Positions 7,396-16,884 are shown, numbered from the stretch's first letter. The stretch is DNA of 64,000 nt from Prevotella sp. UBA2725 (GCA_002353825.1 DEKJ01000063.1:1-64000); one strand, 5' to 3'. Notes: a model not told the origin generated them from the sequence alone. Numbers and translations are program-made.

Positions 7396-8280
7396 CTAAA
7401 TCTTATAGAGGTCGCCCGCTTTCATGCGCAGGAACCTGTTGACAGAGATGTTGGCGCAAATCACGGTGATGACGATACCGCAGAAGAGCACCGACAGACC
7501 GGTGATGAGCATCTCACGCCAGGTCACCAGTGTGACGATCTCCGGCTCATAGCGATAGAGCGCATACATGCCGAAGCCTAAGACGATGCAGGCGAGGAGC
7601 GCAGCAATGACACCCACACCCACGGCGCTCCACACGAACGGCCGTCGGATGAAGCCCCAGGAGGCTCCCACGAGTTTCATCGTATGGATGGAGAAACGGC
7701 GCGCATAGATTCCCAGGCGCACAGTGTTGTTGATGAGTGAGAAGGAAACGAACGTCAGCAGGATAGCGAGCACAAGCATCGCCATGCCGATCTTCGTCAG
7801 ATTACGGTTCACGGCATCGATGAGGTCTTTCTGATAAGAGATGTCTGAGACTTTGGGGTATTTCTTCAGTTCCTTGGAAATCCACACGAGCGAGTCATTG
7901 TTGGCATAGTCGCTCGTGAGCGTCAGTTCGATAGAAGAAGAGAACGGGTTGACACCATCGGTGAATGTCGACGGGTCGGCTCCCATCTGCTTGGCGGCAT
8001 CTCTCAATGCCGACTCCTTACTGATGAAATGGATAGTCTTGATATAAGGGCGCTGGGCGATACTCCGCATGATGGTCTGTGCCTCGTTGTCAGTCATATC
8101 CTGTTCCAGCATCATCGTCACCTGAAGGTTCTCCTTCACATAAGCCGAGAGATTGCGGCCCGTGAGCGTGAAGAACACCACCAAGCCGAGGAGGATGAGC
8201 ACCAAAGCCGTTGAGATGCAGAGCGTGACGGTCTGCAGGCGTCCTGAACGCCTTGTGCTCTTTGTATGTCTTTTCTTCAT
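7396..8280 (-). CDS. ftsX: FtsX-like cell division permease
   Basis: 294 residues: a basic cytoplasmic N-terminus, a first TM around 20-42, a periplasmic domain (KENLQVTMMLEQDMTD, then PFSSSIELTL), and three C-terminal TM segments. This is the FtsX layout, in which the protein works with FtsE to transmit ATP-driven changes to peptidoglycan hydrolases at the septum. The partner ATPase gene is about 7 kb away at 15467. A TACCTTTG-type -7 box lies upstream on the minus strand at 8341-8348. Confidence 0.9.
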   Translation of the reverse strand: MKKRHTKSTRRSGRLQTVTLCISTALVLILLGLVVFFTLTGRNLSAYVKENLQVTMMLEQDMTDNEAQTIMRSIAQRPYIKTIHFISKESALRDAAKQMGADPSTFTDGVNPFSSSIELTLTSDYANNDSLVWISKELKKYPKVSDISYQKDLIDAVNRNLTKIGMAMLVLAILLTFVSFSLINNTVRLGIYARRFSIHTMKLVGASWGFIRRPFVWSAVGVGVIAALLACIVLGFGMYALYRYEPEIVTLVTWREMLITGLSVLFCGIVITVICANISVNRFLRMKAGDLYKI

Positions 8281-8406
8281 TATCGAATATCGATTTTCAA
8301 TATGCTATTATCTGACAGGCAATATTTACCCAATGTTTTGCAAAGGTACTTATTATTAATCTAAGATGTGCATGATTAACGGGGATTAACATCCGAATAC
8401 TATTAA

Positions 8407-8456
8407 GCACCCCGGAGAGGTTGATCCATAAATCAATCCGAAACCGGAAGGACCTT
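8407..8456. repeat. dispersed repeat, copy 2 (degenerate)
   Basis: ccccggagaggttgatcc followed by caatccgaaaccggaagg is a degenerate version of the two-part repeat at 3657-3710. It ends at the fbp stop codon and may serve as its terminator. Confidence 0.5.
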
Positions 8457-10446
8457 ATTTCGTTGTATCCTGCTCATTGATGAATCCGTGACGGTAAGCA
8501 TAGAGGAGCTCTTCGAGATCGGCTATCTGCGCCCGCAGTTCCTTACCCTTGTCGGTGTCGGCCACGAGCATACGGCGCTGCGACATCTCCACGATCTGTG
8601 TCGTCGACTTAATGTCTGTCCCGCGGAGGATGGCGTCCTCGGTACTCGTGAACGGCTCATGCTGGACAAGCTGGAAGCCACGACTGTGATAGACGAGGGT
8701 GTAGCCCGCGATACCCGTCTCACGGTGATAAGCCTGCGAGAAGCCGCCATCGATGACCATCAGCTTGCCGTTGGCCTTGATGGGGCTCTCTCCCTTGACA
8801 GCTTTCACGGGGACGTGACCGTTGATGATATGGCGATTCGGATCAGTGATGCCGAAGGCTTTCATGATATTGTCGCAGATCTCCTCCTTGTCGCGCAAGA
8901 CGAAGTAGTTGCCTTTCTTCTCCTCATGCGTCTCCTTCTCTCGGATGAAATAACGCTCGAAGGTCGCCATCTTCGATTTGTCGAAGAGTGGGCTGTCGGG
9001 ACCGCACCACAGATACATGAAGTAGTCGATGGCATAGTCTTTCTGCTCCGGCGTGGCATCACTCTGGAACGCACTGCGGATGAGCATCCCCACATCGGTG
9101 AAGAGCTGCTGACCACTGCACGAATGACCCGGATAGATCTCCACTTCCTTCAGCGAGCCATCCTCATTGAGGGGGATAGAGGCATGGAAGAGAAGGTTGT
9201 TGTTCCAGATGGCGTACATGCAGCCGTGGGAGAGCATGAGACGGATATGCTTGTGCAGCTTCTCACTGACCTCGAAACTGTGATGGAGCTTTGCCACAAG
9301 CGCAGCCTCCTCCTTCGTGAGCACGTCGGGATTCTTAGGATCTACTGTGGGGAAGGAACAGCTCGTCAGCTCATACTCGTTGCCGTCGAGTGTGATTGTG
9401 CCTTTCTTATAGTTGATAGCGTCGAGGAGTGCACGGTCCTGCATCTTCCACTCGGGATGTTTCTTGTAGAGCTGGCCCTCGAGCTTGAACTGTATCACGG
9501 CGATGGCCTTGTGCTCCTTGGCGATGAGCTGCCGTGTCTTGTCATCGATGGCTGCTGAGCCGCCGTCGGTCTTCGGAAGGAACTCCGTACAAGGATCATT
9601 GCCGTAAGCCTCCATGGCGAAGGTTGCGAGTGGCACGAGATTGATACCATAGCCATCTTCGAGCGTCACGAGATTGGCATAGCGCAAAGAGAGACGGATG
9701 ACGGATGCCATGCACGCGTCGTTGCCTGCTGCTGCACCCATCCACAGGATGTCGTGGTTACCCCACGTGATATCCCACGAGTGGTAGCCGTCGAGGAGAT
9801 CCATGATACGATGAGCGCCGGGCCCACGGTCGTAGATGTCGCCAAGGATATGGAGCTGGTCGATGGCGAGGCGCTGGATGACATTGGAGATCGCCACGAT
9901 GAAGTCGTCGGCACGGCCCGTGGAGATGATGGTGTCGACGATGCCATTGACATAGTTGAATTTGTTCTTGTCCTCCGGGCGCTCATGGAGTAGCTCCTGG
10001 ATGATGTAAGAGAAGTCGGGGGGTAACGACTTACGTACCTTCGAACGCGTGTATTTACTGGACACATCGCGGCAGACAGCCACGAGGTGATGGAGTGTGA
10101 TATGGTACCAGTCGTTGATGTCGGGCTCCGAAGCCTTGACAAGCTCGAGCTTCTGCTCAGGATAATAGATGAGCGTGCAGAGCTCGCGCTTCTCAGCTTC
10201 GCGCAGCGTATTGCCGAAGAGCTCATTGACTTTTCGTTTGATGTTACCGGATGCATTCTTAAGGATATGCTGGAATGCCTCGTATTCTCCGTGGAGGTCG
10301 GCAACGAAATGCTCGGTAGCCTTCGGGAGGTTGAGGATGGCGGAGAGGTTAATGATCTCTGTGCTGGCTGCAGCTATGGTGGGGAATGAATGGGAGAGCA
10401 ACTGCAAGTAACGCATGTCGCTCTTAATATCGTAGGTCTTGTTCAT
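8455..10446 (-). CDS. fbp: fructose-1,6-bisphosphatase, class III
   Basis: At 663 residues this is the large metallophosphoesterase-type FBPase first known from Firmicutes, not the ~330-residue class I enzyme. Visible motifs are VADLHGEYEAFQHIL near the N-terminus, LGDIYDRGPGAHRIMDLL, TWGNHDILWMGAAAGN, and a late INGHVPVKAVKGESP, which supply metal ligands. It hydrolyses fructose-1,6-bisphosphate to fructose-6-phosphate in gluconeogenesis. It is monocistronic or at the end of the lys/glycosyltransferase group, with a 76-base gap upstream. Confidence 0.95.
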   Translation of the reverse strand: MNKTYDIKSDMRYLQLLSHSFPTIAAASTEIINLSAILNLPKATEHFVADLHGEYEAFQHILKNASGNIKRKVNELFGNTLREAEKRELCTLIYYPEQKLELVKASEPDINDWYHITLHHLVAVCRDVSSKYTRSKVRKSLPPDFSYIIQELLHERPEDKNKFNYVNGIVDTIISTGRADDFIVAISNVIQRLAIDQLHILGDIYDRGPGAHRIMDLLDGYHSWDITWGNHDILWMGAAAGNDACMASVIRLSLRYANLVTLEDGYGINLVPLATFAMEAYGNDPCTEFLPKTDGGSAAIDDKTRQLIAKEHKAIAVIQFKLEGQLYKKHPEWKMQDRALLDAINYKKGTITLDGNEYELTSCSFPTVDPKNPDVLTKEEAALVAKLHHSFEVSEKLHKHIRLMLSHGCMYAIWNNNLLFHASIPLNEDGSLKEVEIYPGHSCSGQQLFTDVGMLIRSAFQSDATPEQKDYAIDYFMYLWCGPDSPLFDKSKMATFERYFIREKETHEEKKGNYFVLRDKEEICDNIMKAFGITDPNRHIINGHVPVKAVKGESPIKANGKLMVIDGGFSQAYHRETGIAGYTLVYHSRGFQLVQHEPFTSTEDAILRGTDIKSTTQIVEMSQRRMLVADTDKGKELRAQIADLEELLYAYRHGFINEQDTTK

Positions 10447-10502
10447 ATTGAAAAATTGAAAAAATGAAATATTGAAATATTTAAAATGTTAGTTTCGCTT
10501 TC

Positions 10503-10518
10503 GTAGGGGCGGCCCTAC
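10503..10518. repeat. short REP-like palindrome
   Basis: GTAGGG-gcg-GCCCTAC-type inverted repeat in the gap between the glycosyltransferase stop and fbp, related to the GGGGCGGCC palindromes elsewhere in the window. Confidence 0.5.
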
Positions 10519-10522
10519 TGTA

Positions 10523-11710
10523 TTAGTAATTGTACTGTCCAAACTTCGTCATGGCGGTGAAGAGCCGCTTTGTCTTTCCACCCTTCTTCGGCTCAATGAT
10601 CCAGAAACCTTCGGGGAGACCAAGAAAAGTAGAGAGGACGGAGGTGAGACGGGAGGAGAAGTCATCGATACCCAAGCGCTTTATCATATCCCGTACCGTA
10701 TCCTCATCGACATCGGAGAAACGCGCCAACTGATAGAGATCCATCAGATGCGACAACGGCATGGTGTGGTGCTGCAACTCGTAGTGGAGATTGAGCAAGG
10801 CCAAGCACAGTTGCTGCTCCGCCGACCCATTGTTAGCAAAGACATCCTTCACCTTGTTCTTCAAGAGCAGGTTCTTCGAAAGCAATGCATTCGTCAGCAG
10901 AGGACCCTCTACATATTTTTCCTTTCCTTCGAAGCGGTCTATCTCCTGCGTGTTCAGCGAAGGATACTGCACCTGGAAAGCATCGAAAGCCTGCGTGAGC
11001 TGACTCGAGACATGCTCCTGATCGGCATAGAGCAGGATACGGCGCCAGTCCTCCGCCTTGAAAGCGGAGACACGCTGAACGACTGCCTCTACTCCATCGT
11101 TCTGGAGGTCCGGATTGAGACTGGTGACATGAGGGTCGACACCAGTCTGAAGAAGTGTACCGATAAGTTCCTGCGCCTTCGACTGGATGAAGAGCTGCGT
11201 GTTGGAATCGATGATCTTACGATATAATGCTTCTATCTGTGCAGCCGCCGAAGCGAAGGTTATCTGACTTGTGAGCACGGGGTTCTTCACGACCGCCACG
11301 CGCTTGTTCCATCCGAGACTGAGAAAGGTCTCATGCTCGAGTTTTCCACAGACATGCACCACGGCAGCGTGCTCCACGAGATGGCGCTGACGCTGAAAAA
11401 GAATGGAATGCTGATGACGCTCCGTCTCCCACGGCTGAAGACCGCCTAAGGGTGTGAGCACATAGGGGATGCCGTGCATGTAGGCACGCTTCGAAAGCTG
11501 ACAGGCCTCACGGCTCCAACAGCCGAAGATATGGATGATATCGTAGTCGCTGATCTGCTCCATGGCATGATGCCCCGCTCCGGCCACGACCTGCACATCA
11601 ACCTCCTCCGCGAGATTCTTCGAGAAACTCTCGGCAAGGCCTTCGACGAGGTCATGATTGATACACACTGCATCGACAGCGTGAGGAACGAAAAGCAAAA
11701 CCTTCAGCAT
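10523..11710 (-). CDS. glycosyltransferase-like protein (GT-B, group 1 type)
   Basis: The long frame runs up to 11839, but the first 43 codons overlap the upstream gene and look non-coding. The ATG at 11710 gives MLKVLLFVPHAVDAVC, a normal GT-B N-terminus (395 aa). The N-terminal domain shows IIHIFGCWSREACQLSKRA and PYVLTPLGGLQPWE, typical of family 4 glycosyltransferases. The second half lacks a clear EGFG or E-x7-E nucleotide-sugar motif and is mostly helical, so activity is uncertain. It lies 7 bases after a family 2 glycosyltransferase gene, suggesting joint work on an envelope glycan. Confidence 0.7.
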   Translation of the reverse strand: MLKVLLFVPHAVDAVCINHDLVEGLAESFSKNLAEEVDVQVVAGAGHHAMEQISDYDIIHIFGCWSREACQLSKRAYMHGIPYVLTPLGGLQPWETERHQHSILFQRQRHLVEHAAVVHVCGKLEHETFLSLGWNKRVAVVKNPVLTSQITFASAAAQIEALYRKIIDSNTQLFIQSKAQELIGTLLQTGVDPHVTSLNPDLQNDGVEAVVQRVSAFKAEDWRRILLYADQEHVSSQLTQAFDAFQVQYPSLNTQEIDRFEGKEKYVEGPLLTNALLSKNLLLKNKVKDVFANNGSAEQQLCLALLNLHYELQHHTMPLSHLMDLYQLARFSDVDEDTVRDMIKRLGIDDFSSRLTSVLSTFLGLPEGFWIIEPKKGGKTKRLFTAMTKFGQYNY

Positions 11711-11717
11711 GATAGCG

Positions 11718-12911
11718 TTATTGTTTATGCGTCGTGAAGTCGAGCTTGTTGGCGAACTTATAGCGCAGTCCGTACTTGAGGTTTCTCCACACAAGAGAGA
11801 GGCTGTAAGGATAGATAAGCACTGCAGGGATATGCTCACTGAAAGCTGACATTGCCTTGCAACCGAACACGGTGCGCAGCACGATGCTCAGAATGAGACC
11901 GAGCACGGCAGCGGCAAGTAGGATGACATTGACCGTCACAGCTCCCCACACGATGCCGACAAGCATGAGCAGAAACGAGAGGTGCAACATTATCTGATCG
12001 ATATTGAACCAAGCACGATGCGCGAAGCTGCGCTCCAGCCACTTACGTGTCTCACGATAGAAGATATGGCCCGCCATCCAAATGGAGTGCTCGGGCGCAT
12101 CGTCGAGGGTCCACGCTGCATCGCGTGTCTCCAAGGCTACCTTGCCTTCTTCTGAATACTTGTTTACGAGGAAGTCGTACTCTCCATGAATAAGATTGAG
12201 GTTCCCGAGGAATCCATCCTGCTTCATGAACACCGACTTGCGGATCATGATGTTCGGAGCCAAGGCAGCATAAGCATTGCCCTGAGCTGCCTCGCGCATG
12301 AGATAATAAGCAGCGTTGAGCCGCTCGAAGCGCTTGAAAGACGAAGCCTCATCCTCATACCCGCCATAACCCACGACAAGTTGCGTACTGTTCGTACAGT
12401 TCTCTGCCATCGTCTGCAGCCATGTGTCAGAGGCAGGCTTCGAAGTGGGCTCGGTCATCACAAGCCACTCTGTCTTAGCCGCTTTGACACCCAACGTCAT
12501 GGCGAGCTTCTTACGGCTCACATAGCGTGACGACTGAGGGATGTAAGTGATATAGAGCGTACAGTCGGCTGGCTCCTGGTCAAGCTGCTGCTGGAAACGC
12601 TTCAACACATCCTCAGTCTCGTTCTCTCCCTCCTCCACAACGACGATGATCTGAAAACCCGCGGGATATTTCTGCGACATGATAGCCGGCAGATTGCGCG
12701 ATATAGCCTCCGGCTCATCGTGAGGAGCAAGGATCACGGAAAGCGGAGGAAGAGACTCTGCGCCCCCTTCCTTCTCATCCTTTCCGTTTTGCTCCCATTT
12801 GCTTTTGCTGAAACGCAGATAAGGGCTAAAGAATGATGCGACGACAGCAACCACCAGCAACACGGCGCTGCTGATGATCGTGAAGTTGTCTATACTGATT
12901 GTATAAGTCAT
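11718..12911 (-). CDS. membrane glycosyltransferase, family 2, degenerate active site
   Basis: 397 residues with an N-terminal TM (IISSAVLLVVAVVASFF), a GT-A fold domain beginning LPPLSVILAPHDEPEAISRNLP, and two C-terminal TMs (LHLSFLLMLVGIVWGAV, VILLAAAVLGLILSIV). The position that normally carries the metal-binding DxD reads VMTEPTSKPASDTWLQ, so the aspartates are missing. The acceptor-site region is also weak. It may be a regulatory pseudo-enzyme or use another metal strategy. It is cotranscribed with lysA and the GT-B gene. Confidence 0.75.
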   Translation of the reverse strand: MTYTISIDNFTIISSAVLLVVAVVASFFSPYLRFSKSKWEQNGKDEKEGGAESLPPLSVILAPHDEPEAISRNLPAIMSQKYPAGFQIIVVVEEGENETEDVLKRFQQQLDQEPADCTLYITYIPQSSRYVSRKKLAMTLGVKAAKTEWLVMTEPTSKPASDTWLQTMAENCTNSTQLVVGYGGYEDEASSFKRFERLNAAYYLMREAAQGNAYAALAPNIMIRKSVFMKQDGFLGNLNLIHGEYDFLVNKYSEEGKVALETRDAAWTLDDAPEHSIWMAGHIFYRETRKWLERSFAHRAWFNIDQIMLHLSFLLMLVGIVWGAVTVNVILLAAAVLGLILSIVLRTVFGCKAMSAFSEHIPAVLIYPYSLSLVWRNLKYGLRYKFANKLDFTTHKQ

Positions 12912-12940
12912 TGTATATGAAAGCTCTTTAGATAAGCTTC

Positions 12941-14101
12941 TTATTTAAGATCCTCTGTGATAAGACCTTGTGGCAACGGGCGACAGTTGTACTGGCTCGC
13001 CATGATCTCTCCGTAGGCTCCTGCTGAGCGGATGGCAAGGAGGTCGCCGCGCTTGCTGCCTGCGATAGCCGTGTCCTTGGCAAAGACATCACTCGACTCG
13101 CAGATAGGACCCACGATGTCGTAGACCACTGGAGCAGCGTCGCTCGTGAGGTTCTCGATCTTATGCGTAGCGTCGTAGAGCGCAGGGCGGATGAGATCAC
13201 TCATGCCCGCATCCACGATGCAGAACTTCTTATTCACACCTTGCTTGATATAGAGCACCTTCGTGATGAGACTTCCCATCTGTCCGACGATGGAGCGGCC
13301 CAGTTCGAAGTGAACCTTCTGTCCGGGTGTCAGATGCAGTCCATCGGCAAACGTCTTGAAGTAGTCCTTGAAGTTTGGAATGGGGTCTGCCTCGGGATCA
13401 TCATAGTTGATACCAAGTCCGCCTCCGACATTGATGTTCTCCACCTCGATATTCTTCGTCTTCAAGATCTCCTGCAACTCATTGATACGCAGGCACAGCA
13501 TCTCGAAGTCGTCCATCTTCAGGATCTGACTCCCGATATGGAAATGCAAGCCGATGAACTTCACGTTCTCCAGCTCTTTGGCGCGCTCGATGACGGGCAC
13601 CATGTCACTCATCGCAATGCCGAACTTATTCTCAGCGAGACCCGTCGTGATGTTGGCATGCGTGTGAGCGCCCACCTCAGGGTTGATGCGGAAGCAGACC
13701 TGAGCTATTTTGCCTTTTGCCTTGGCAAGTTCATTGATGACCTCAAGTTCTGGCACGCTCTCGACATTGAAACAGAAGATATCAGCGTCGAGCGCTGTGT
13801 TGATCTCCCAGTCGGCTTTGCCCACGCCTGCATATACGATGCTGTCGTGGCGGAAGCCGGCTCTCATCGCAGCCTCTATCTCTCCTCCACTCACGCAGTC
13901 GGCACCGAGCCCGGCCGCAGCAATGATCTTCAGGATCTTCAGGTTGGCATTGGCTTTGACGGCATAGTGAACGACGAAGTTAGGGTATTGCGCCGCCTCC
14001 TTCTTCACTTCGTCCAGCGTCTGACGGAGGAGAGCGGAGTCATAATAATAGAAAGGTGTGCGCACAGAGCGGAACTTTTCTATTGGGAATGTATTCGTCA
14101 T
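12941..14101 (-). CDS. lysA: diaminopimelate decarboxylase
   Basis: 386 residues of the PLP-dependent alanine racemase-like fold. It has FVVHYAVKANAN with the PLP lysine, GLHFHIGSQI, the glycine-rich NVGGGLGINYDDP, and VGPICESSDVFAKD with the catalytic Cys. It decarboxylates meso-diaminopimelate to lysine, the last step of lysine synthesis. It lies 16 bases downstream of lysC, so the first and last enzymes of the pathway are paired. Confidence 0.96.
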   Translation of the reverse strand: MTNTFPIEKFRSVRTPFYYYDSALLRQTLDEVKKEAAQYPNFVVHYAVKANANLKILKIIAAAGLGADCVSGGEIEAAMRAGFRHDSIVYAGVGKADWEINTALDADIFCFNVESVPELEVINELAKAKGKIAQVCFRINPEVGAHTHANITTGLAENKFGIAMSDMVPVIERAKELENVKFIGLHFHIGSQILKMDDFEMLCLRINELQEILKTKNIEVENINVGGGLGINYDDPEADPIPNFKDYFKTFADGLHLTPGQKVHFELGRSIVGQMGSLITKVLYIKQGVNKKFCIVDAGMSDLIRPALYDATHKIENLTSDAAPVVYDIVGPICESSDVFAKDTAIAGSKRGDLLAIRSAGAYGEIMASQYNCRPLPQGLITEDLK

Positions 14102-14117
14102 TTGTGTTAGAATCTTC

Positions 14118-15434
14118 TTATTTAAATAATGTGTCGCTCAGGCTCTGCAGTGCCCGCTTCTTGTCTGATTCCTTGATAAGGAAGGAGATGTTGTAGTTGG
14201 AGCCACCGTAGCTGATCATACGCACGGGGATATCCTTCATGGCGTCCGTAGCAATGGTCTCGAAGCCCACATTGTGCCAGTCGAGGTCACCCACAACGCA
14301 GATGATACACATATCCTCATCGACGGTCACCGTGCCGTATTTCTTCAGCTCGTCCACGATCTCATCGAGGTGTGCGTTGTTGTCGATACTCATAGAGACA
14401 CCGACCTCGGAGGTTGTGATCATGTCGATAGGTGTCTGATAACTCTCGAAAATCTCGAAGACCTTGCGGAGGAAGCCCGTAGCAAGGAGCATGCGCGACG
14501 ACTTGATCTTGATGGCCGTGATATTGTCCTTCGCAGCCACAGCCTTGATGGTGCCGCGCCCGAGCTCGTTGTTGATGATTGTACCCTCTGCATCAGGCTC
14601 CATGGTGTTCTTCAGACGCACGGGGATGCCAGCGTACTTAGCCGGCTGAACACATGTCGGATGCAGGATCTTCGCACCGAAGTAAGCCAACTCAGCAGCC
14701 TCCTCGAAGTTGAGCTGATGCACGGCTGTGGTATGATCCACGAAGCGCGGGTCGTTGTTGTGCATGCCATCGATATCGGTCCAGATCTGAATCTCGTCAG
14801 CAGGCAGTGCTGCACCGATCAGAGAAGCGGTATAGTCGGAGCCACCACGCAGCAGATTGTCCACCTCGCCGTAAGCATTGCGGCAGATGAAGCCCTGCGT
14901 GATATAGATCTGATAGCCGGGATTCTTCTCCATGACCTCGTGCAGATGCTCCTTGATATAAAGCAGGTCAGGCTCCGAGTTCTTGTTCGTACGCATGAAA
15001 CTCAGTGCATCGACCAAGATACTCTTGATGCCTTGCTCCTGGAGGTAGTTGTTCACCATGTTGGTCGACATGATCTCACCCTGGGAGACGATGATTTTCT
15101 CCTCGAAACTCGTGAAGATGCCTTTGGTGAACGAACGCATGTAACTGAATCTGTCGCGGAGGAATTCGCGCGTCTTCGTCTTGTAATCATCGTTCTGATA
15201 CAAGTTCTCCACGTGATCCATGTATTTGGTCTCAAGGTTATTGATAACCTCGTTGGCGCCCTCCGGATTCTTCTTATAGAGATAGTTGCTGATCTCTACA
15301 AGACTGTTCGTTGTACCGCTCATAGCAGAGAGCACGACGAATGTGGGTTCTCCGGATCTTGTAATAAGCTTAGCTACGCTCTTCATGCGCTCGGGACTTC
15401 CTACGGAAGTACCACCAAATTTCATTACGTTCAT
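14118..15434 (-). CDS. lysC: aspartate kinase
   Basis: A 438-residue monofunctional aspartokinase, with kinase motif MKFGGTSVGSPERM at the N-terminus, LLRGGSDYTASLIGAAL in the catalytic domain, and two C-terminal ACT domains (ITTSEVGVSMSID region and the segment ending DTLFK). It phosphorylates aspartate at the head of the lysine, threonine and methionine pathway, and the ACT domains suggest feedback control. There is no fused homoserine dehydrogenase. Confidence 0.95.
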   Translation of the reverse strand: MNVMKFGGTSVGSPERMKSVAKLITRSGEPTFVVLSAMSGTTNSLVEISNYLYKKNPEGANEVINNLETKYMDHVENLYQNDDYKTKTREFLRDRFSYMRSFTKGIFTSFEEKIIVSQGEIMSTNMVNNYLQEQGIKSILVDALSFMRTNKNSEPDLLYIKEHLHEVMEKNPGYQIYITQGFICRNAYGEVDNLLRGGSDYTASLIGAALPADEIQIWTDIDGMHNNDPRFVDHTTAVHQLNFEEAAELAYFGAKILHPTCVQPAKYAGIPVRLKNTMEPDAEGTIINNELGRGTIKAVAAKDNITAIKIKSSRMLLATGFLRKVFEIFESYQTPIDMITTSEVGVSMSIDNNAHLDEIVDELKKYGTVTVDEDMCIICVVGDLDWHNVGFETIATDAMKDIPVRMISYGGSNYNISFLIKESDKKRALQSLSDTLFK

Positions 15435-15466
15435 ATCGATGATATTTTTATTATTTCCTATCTAAT

Positions 15467-16147
15467 TTAATCCTTATTTCTGATCTCCAGCACTTTACCG
15501 TCCTCGCACTTGTAGACAAAGCCGGGGTAACGGTCGAGCATTGAGATATTGTGCGTGGACATGACAACAGCCGTGCCCTCAGCAGTGAAGCCCTTGAGCA
15601 GTCGCACGATATTGTCGGCCGTCTCCGGATCGAGGTTACCTGTAGGCTCATCGGCAATGATGATTTTCGGTTTGTTGAGGATGGCACGCGCGATAGAGAT
15701 ACGCTGCTGCTCACCGCCTGAGAGCTCATGCGGCATGGAGTGGATTTTGTCCGTCATTCCCACAGCCTCGAGCACTTCATTGATGCGCTCCTCTATCTTT
15801 TTCTTATCCTTCCACCCCGTGGCACGGAGCACAAAACGGAGGTTCTGAAACACGTCGCGGTCGCGAAGCAACTGGAAATCCTGAAAGATGATACCCATCT
15901 CACGGCGCAAGGCCGGGATATCATGACGGCGAAGCTTGAGCAGGTCTCGTCCAAGAACCTCTGCTCTCTCGCCATCCTCCGGATACAGATCAAGCTCACA
16001 ATAGAAAGTCTTGAGCAGGCTGCTCTTGCCCGATCCTACTTTTCCGATCAGATAGATAAACTCACCCTCGTCGGCGTGGAAACTCACATCGTCGAGGATC
16101 AGTGTATCCTGTTGGTATACTTTTACTTTATCGTAGTCTATCAGCAT
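15467..16147 (-). CDS. ftsE: FtsE-type cell division ATPase
   Basis: 226-residue ABC ATPase with Walker A GKVGSGKSSLLK, signature ELSGGEQQRISIARAIL and Walker B KIIIADEPTGNLD. The YDKVKVYQQDTLILDDVSF start and the length fit FtsE of Bacteroidetes. It would energise FtsX at the septum. It is not beside ftsX but lies between hisIE and lysC. Other MacB/LolD-like ATPases share these motifs, so the FtsE label rests on length and overall similarity. Confidence 0.8.
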   Translation of the reverse strand: MLIDYDKVKVYQQDTLILDDVSFHADEGEFIYLIGKVGSGKSSLLKTFYCELDLYPEDGERAEVLGRDLLKLRRHDIPALRREMGIIFQDFQLLRDRDVFQNLRFVLRATGWKDKKKIEERINEVLEAVGMTDKIHSMPHELSGGEQQRISIARAILNKPKIIIADEPTGNLDPETADNIVRLLKGFTAEGTAVVMSTHNISMLDRYPGFVYKCEDGKVLEIRNKD

Positions 16148-16159
16148 ATATTATTCTAA

Positions 16160-16207
16160 CTCCAAACTCAATAAAACTCCTAACTCCTATCTCCTAACTC
16201 CTAACTA
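16160..16207. repeat. heptamer microsatellite (CTAACTC type)
   Basis: Repeated ctaactc/aactcct steps fill the 57-base gap between hisIE and ftsE and run into the hisIE stop codon. The same motif forms a longer array at 30699-30768. Confidence 0.7.
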
Positions 16208-16843
16208 TTCTTGGCTCTTCTTTATTCTCCTTGCCTTGTCCCACTCCGGGTTATGGCGTTTGGCGAGCTCACGTGCGATATCCTCAATGCGCAGGCCTTT
16301 GGAAGTGAGGAGCACGATGAGATGATACATCAGATCGGAAGCCTCATAGATGAGGTTCTCGTTCGTGCCGTTGGTAGCCTCAATGACGGTTTCCACAGCT
16401 TCCTCACCCACTTTCTGCGCCATCTTGTTTACGCCCTTGCGGAAGAGGCTCGTCGTGTAACTGCCTTCCGGCATCTCTTCATGACGCTTGTTGATGAAGT
16501 CCTGAAGCTCAGAGAAGAAGAGGATGGGGTTCAACTCATTCTCCTCAGCCCAGCAAGTGTCGGTACCGAGGTGACACACGGGACCATCGGGATGAACCTC
16601 GATAAGCAGCGTGTCGTGGTCGCAGTCTTCCTTCACACTGACGAGGTGAAGGTAGTTGCCCGATGTCTCACCCTTGGTCCAAAGACATTTTCTCGTACGG
16701 CTCCAGAAGGTAACGAGCTTCGTCTCCATCGTCTTATCATAGGCTTCCTTGTTCATGAAGCCCAGCATCAGCACCTTTGAGGTCACTGCATCCTGTATGA
16801 TGGCTGGCACGAGCCCGCCCATCTTTTCAAAATCTATCGTCAT
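16205..16843 (-). CDS. hisI: bifunctional phosphoribosyl-AMP cyclohydrolase / phosphoribosyl-ATP diphosphatase
   Basis: 212 residues with a HisI half (FWSRTRKCLWTKGETSGN, then VHPDGPVCHLGTDTCW, supplying metal-binding Cys and His) and a HisE half (SLFRKGVNKMAQKVGEEAVE). It performs the second and third steps of histidine synthesis. It is the last his gene of the hisH-A-F-IE order here. Confidence 0.95.
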   Translation of the reverse strand: MTIDFEKMGGLVPAIIQDAVTSKVLMLGFMNKEAYDKTMETKLVTFWSRTRKCLWTKGETSGNYLHLVSVKEDCDHDTLLIEVHPDGPVCHLGTDTCWAEENELNPILFFSELQDFINKRHEEMPEGSYTTSLFRKGVNKMAQKVGEEAVETVIEATNGTNENLIYEASDLMYHLIVLLTSKGLRIEDIARELAKRHNPEWDKARRIKKSQE

Positions 16844-16884
16844 GATTTAAACTATGTTCTGAGTATTATATTCTGAAGTATTAT

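Noticed and set aside
10523..11839. Long upstream extension of the glycosyltransferase-like gene
   Set aside because: The first 43 codons overlap the family 2 glycosyltransferase gene and read as Ser/Thr-rich noise; the ATG at 11710 gives a normal GT-B start.
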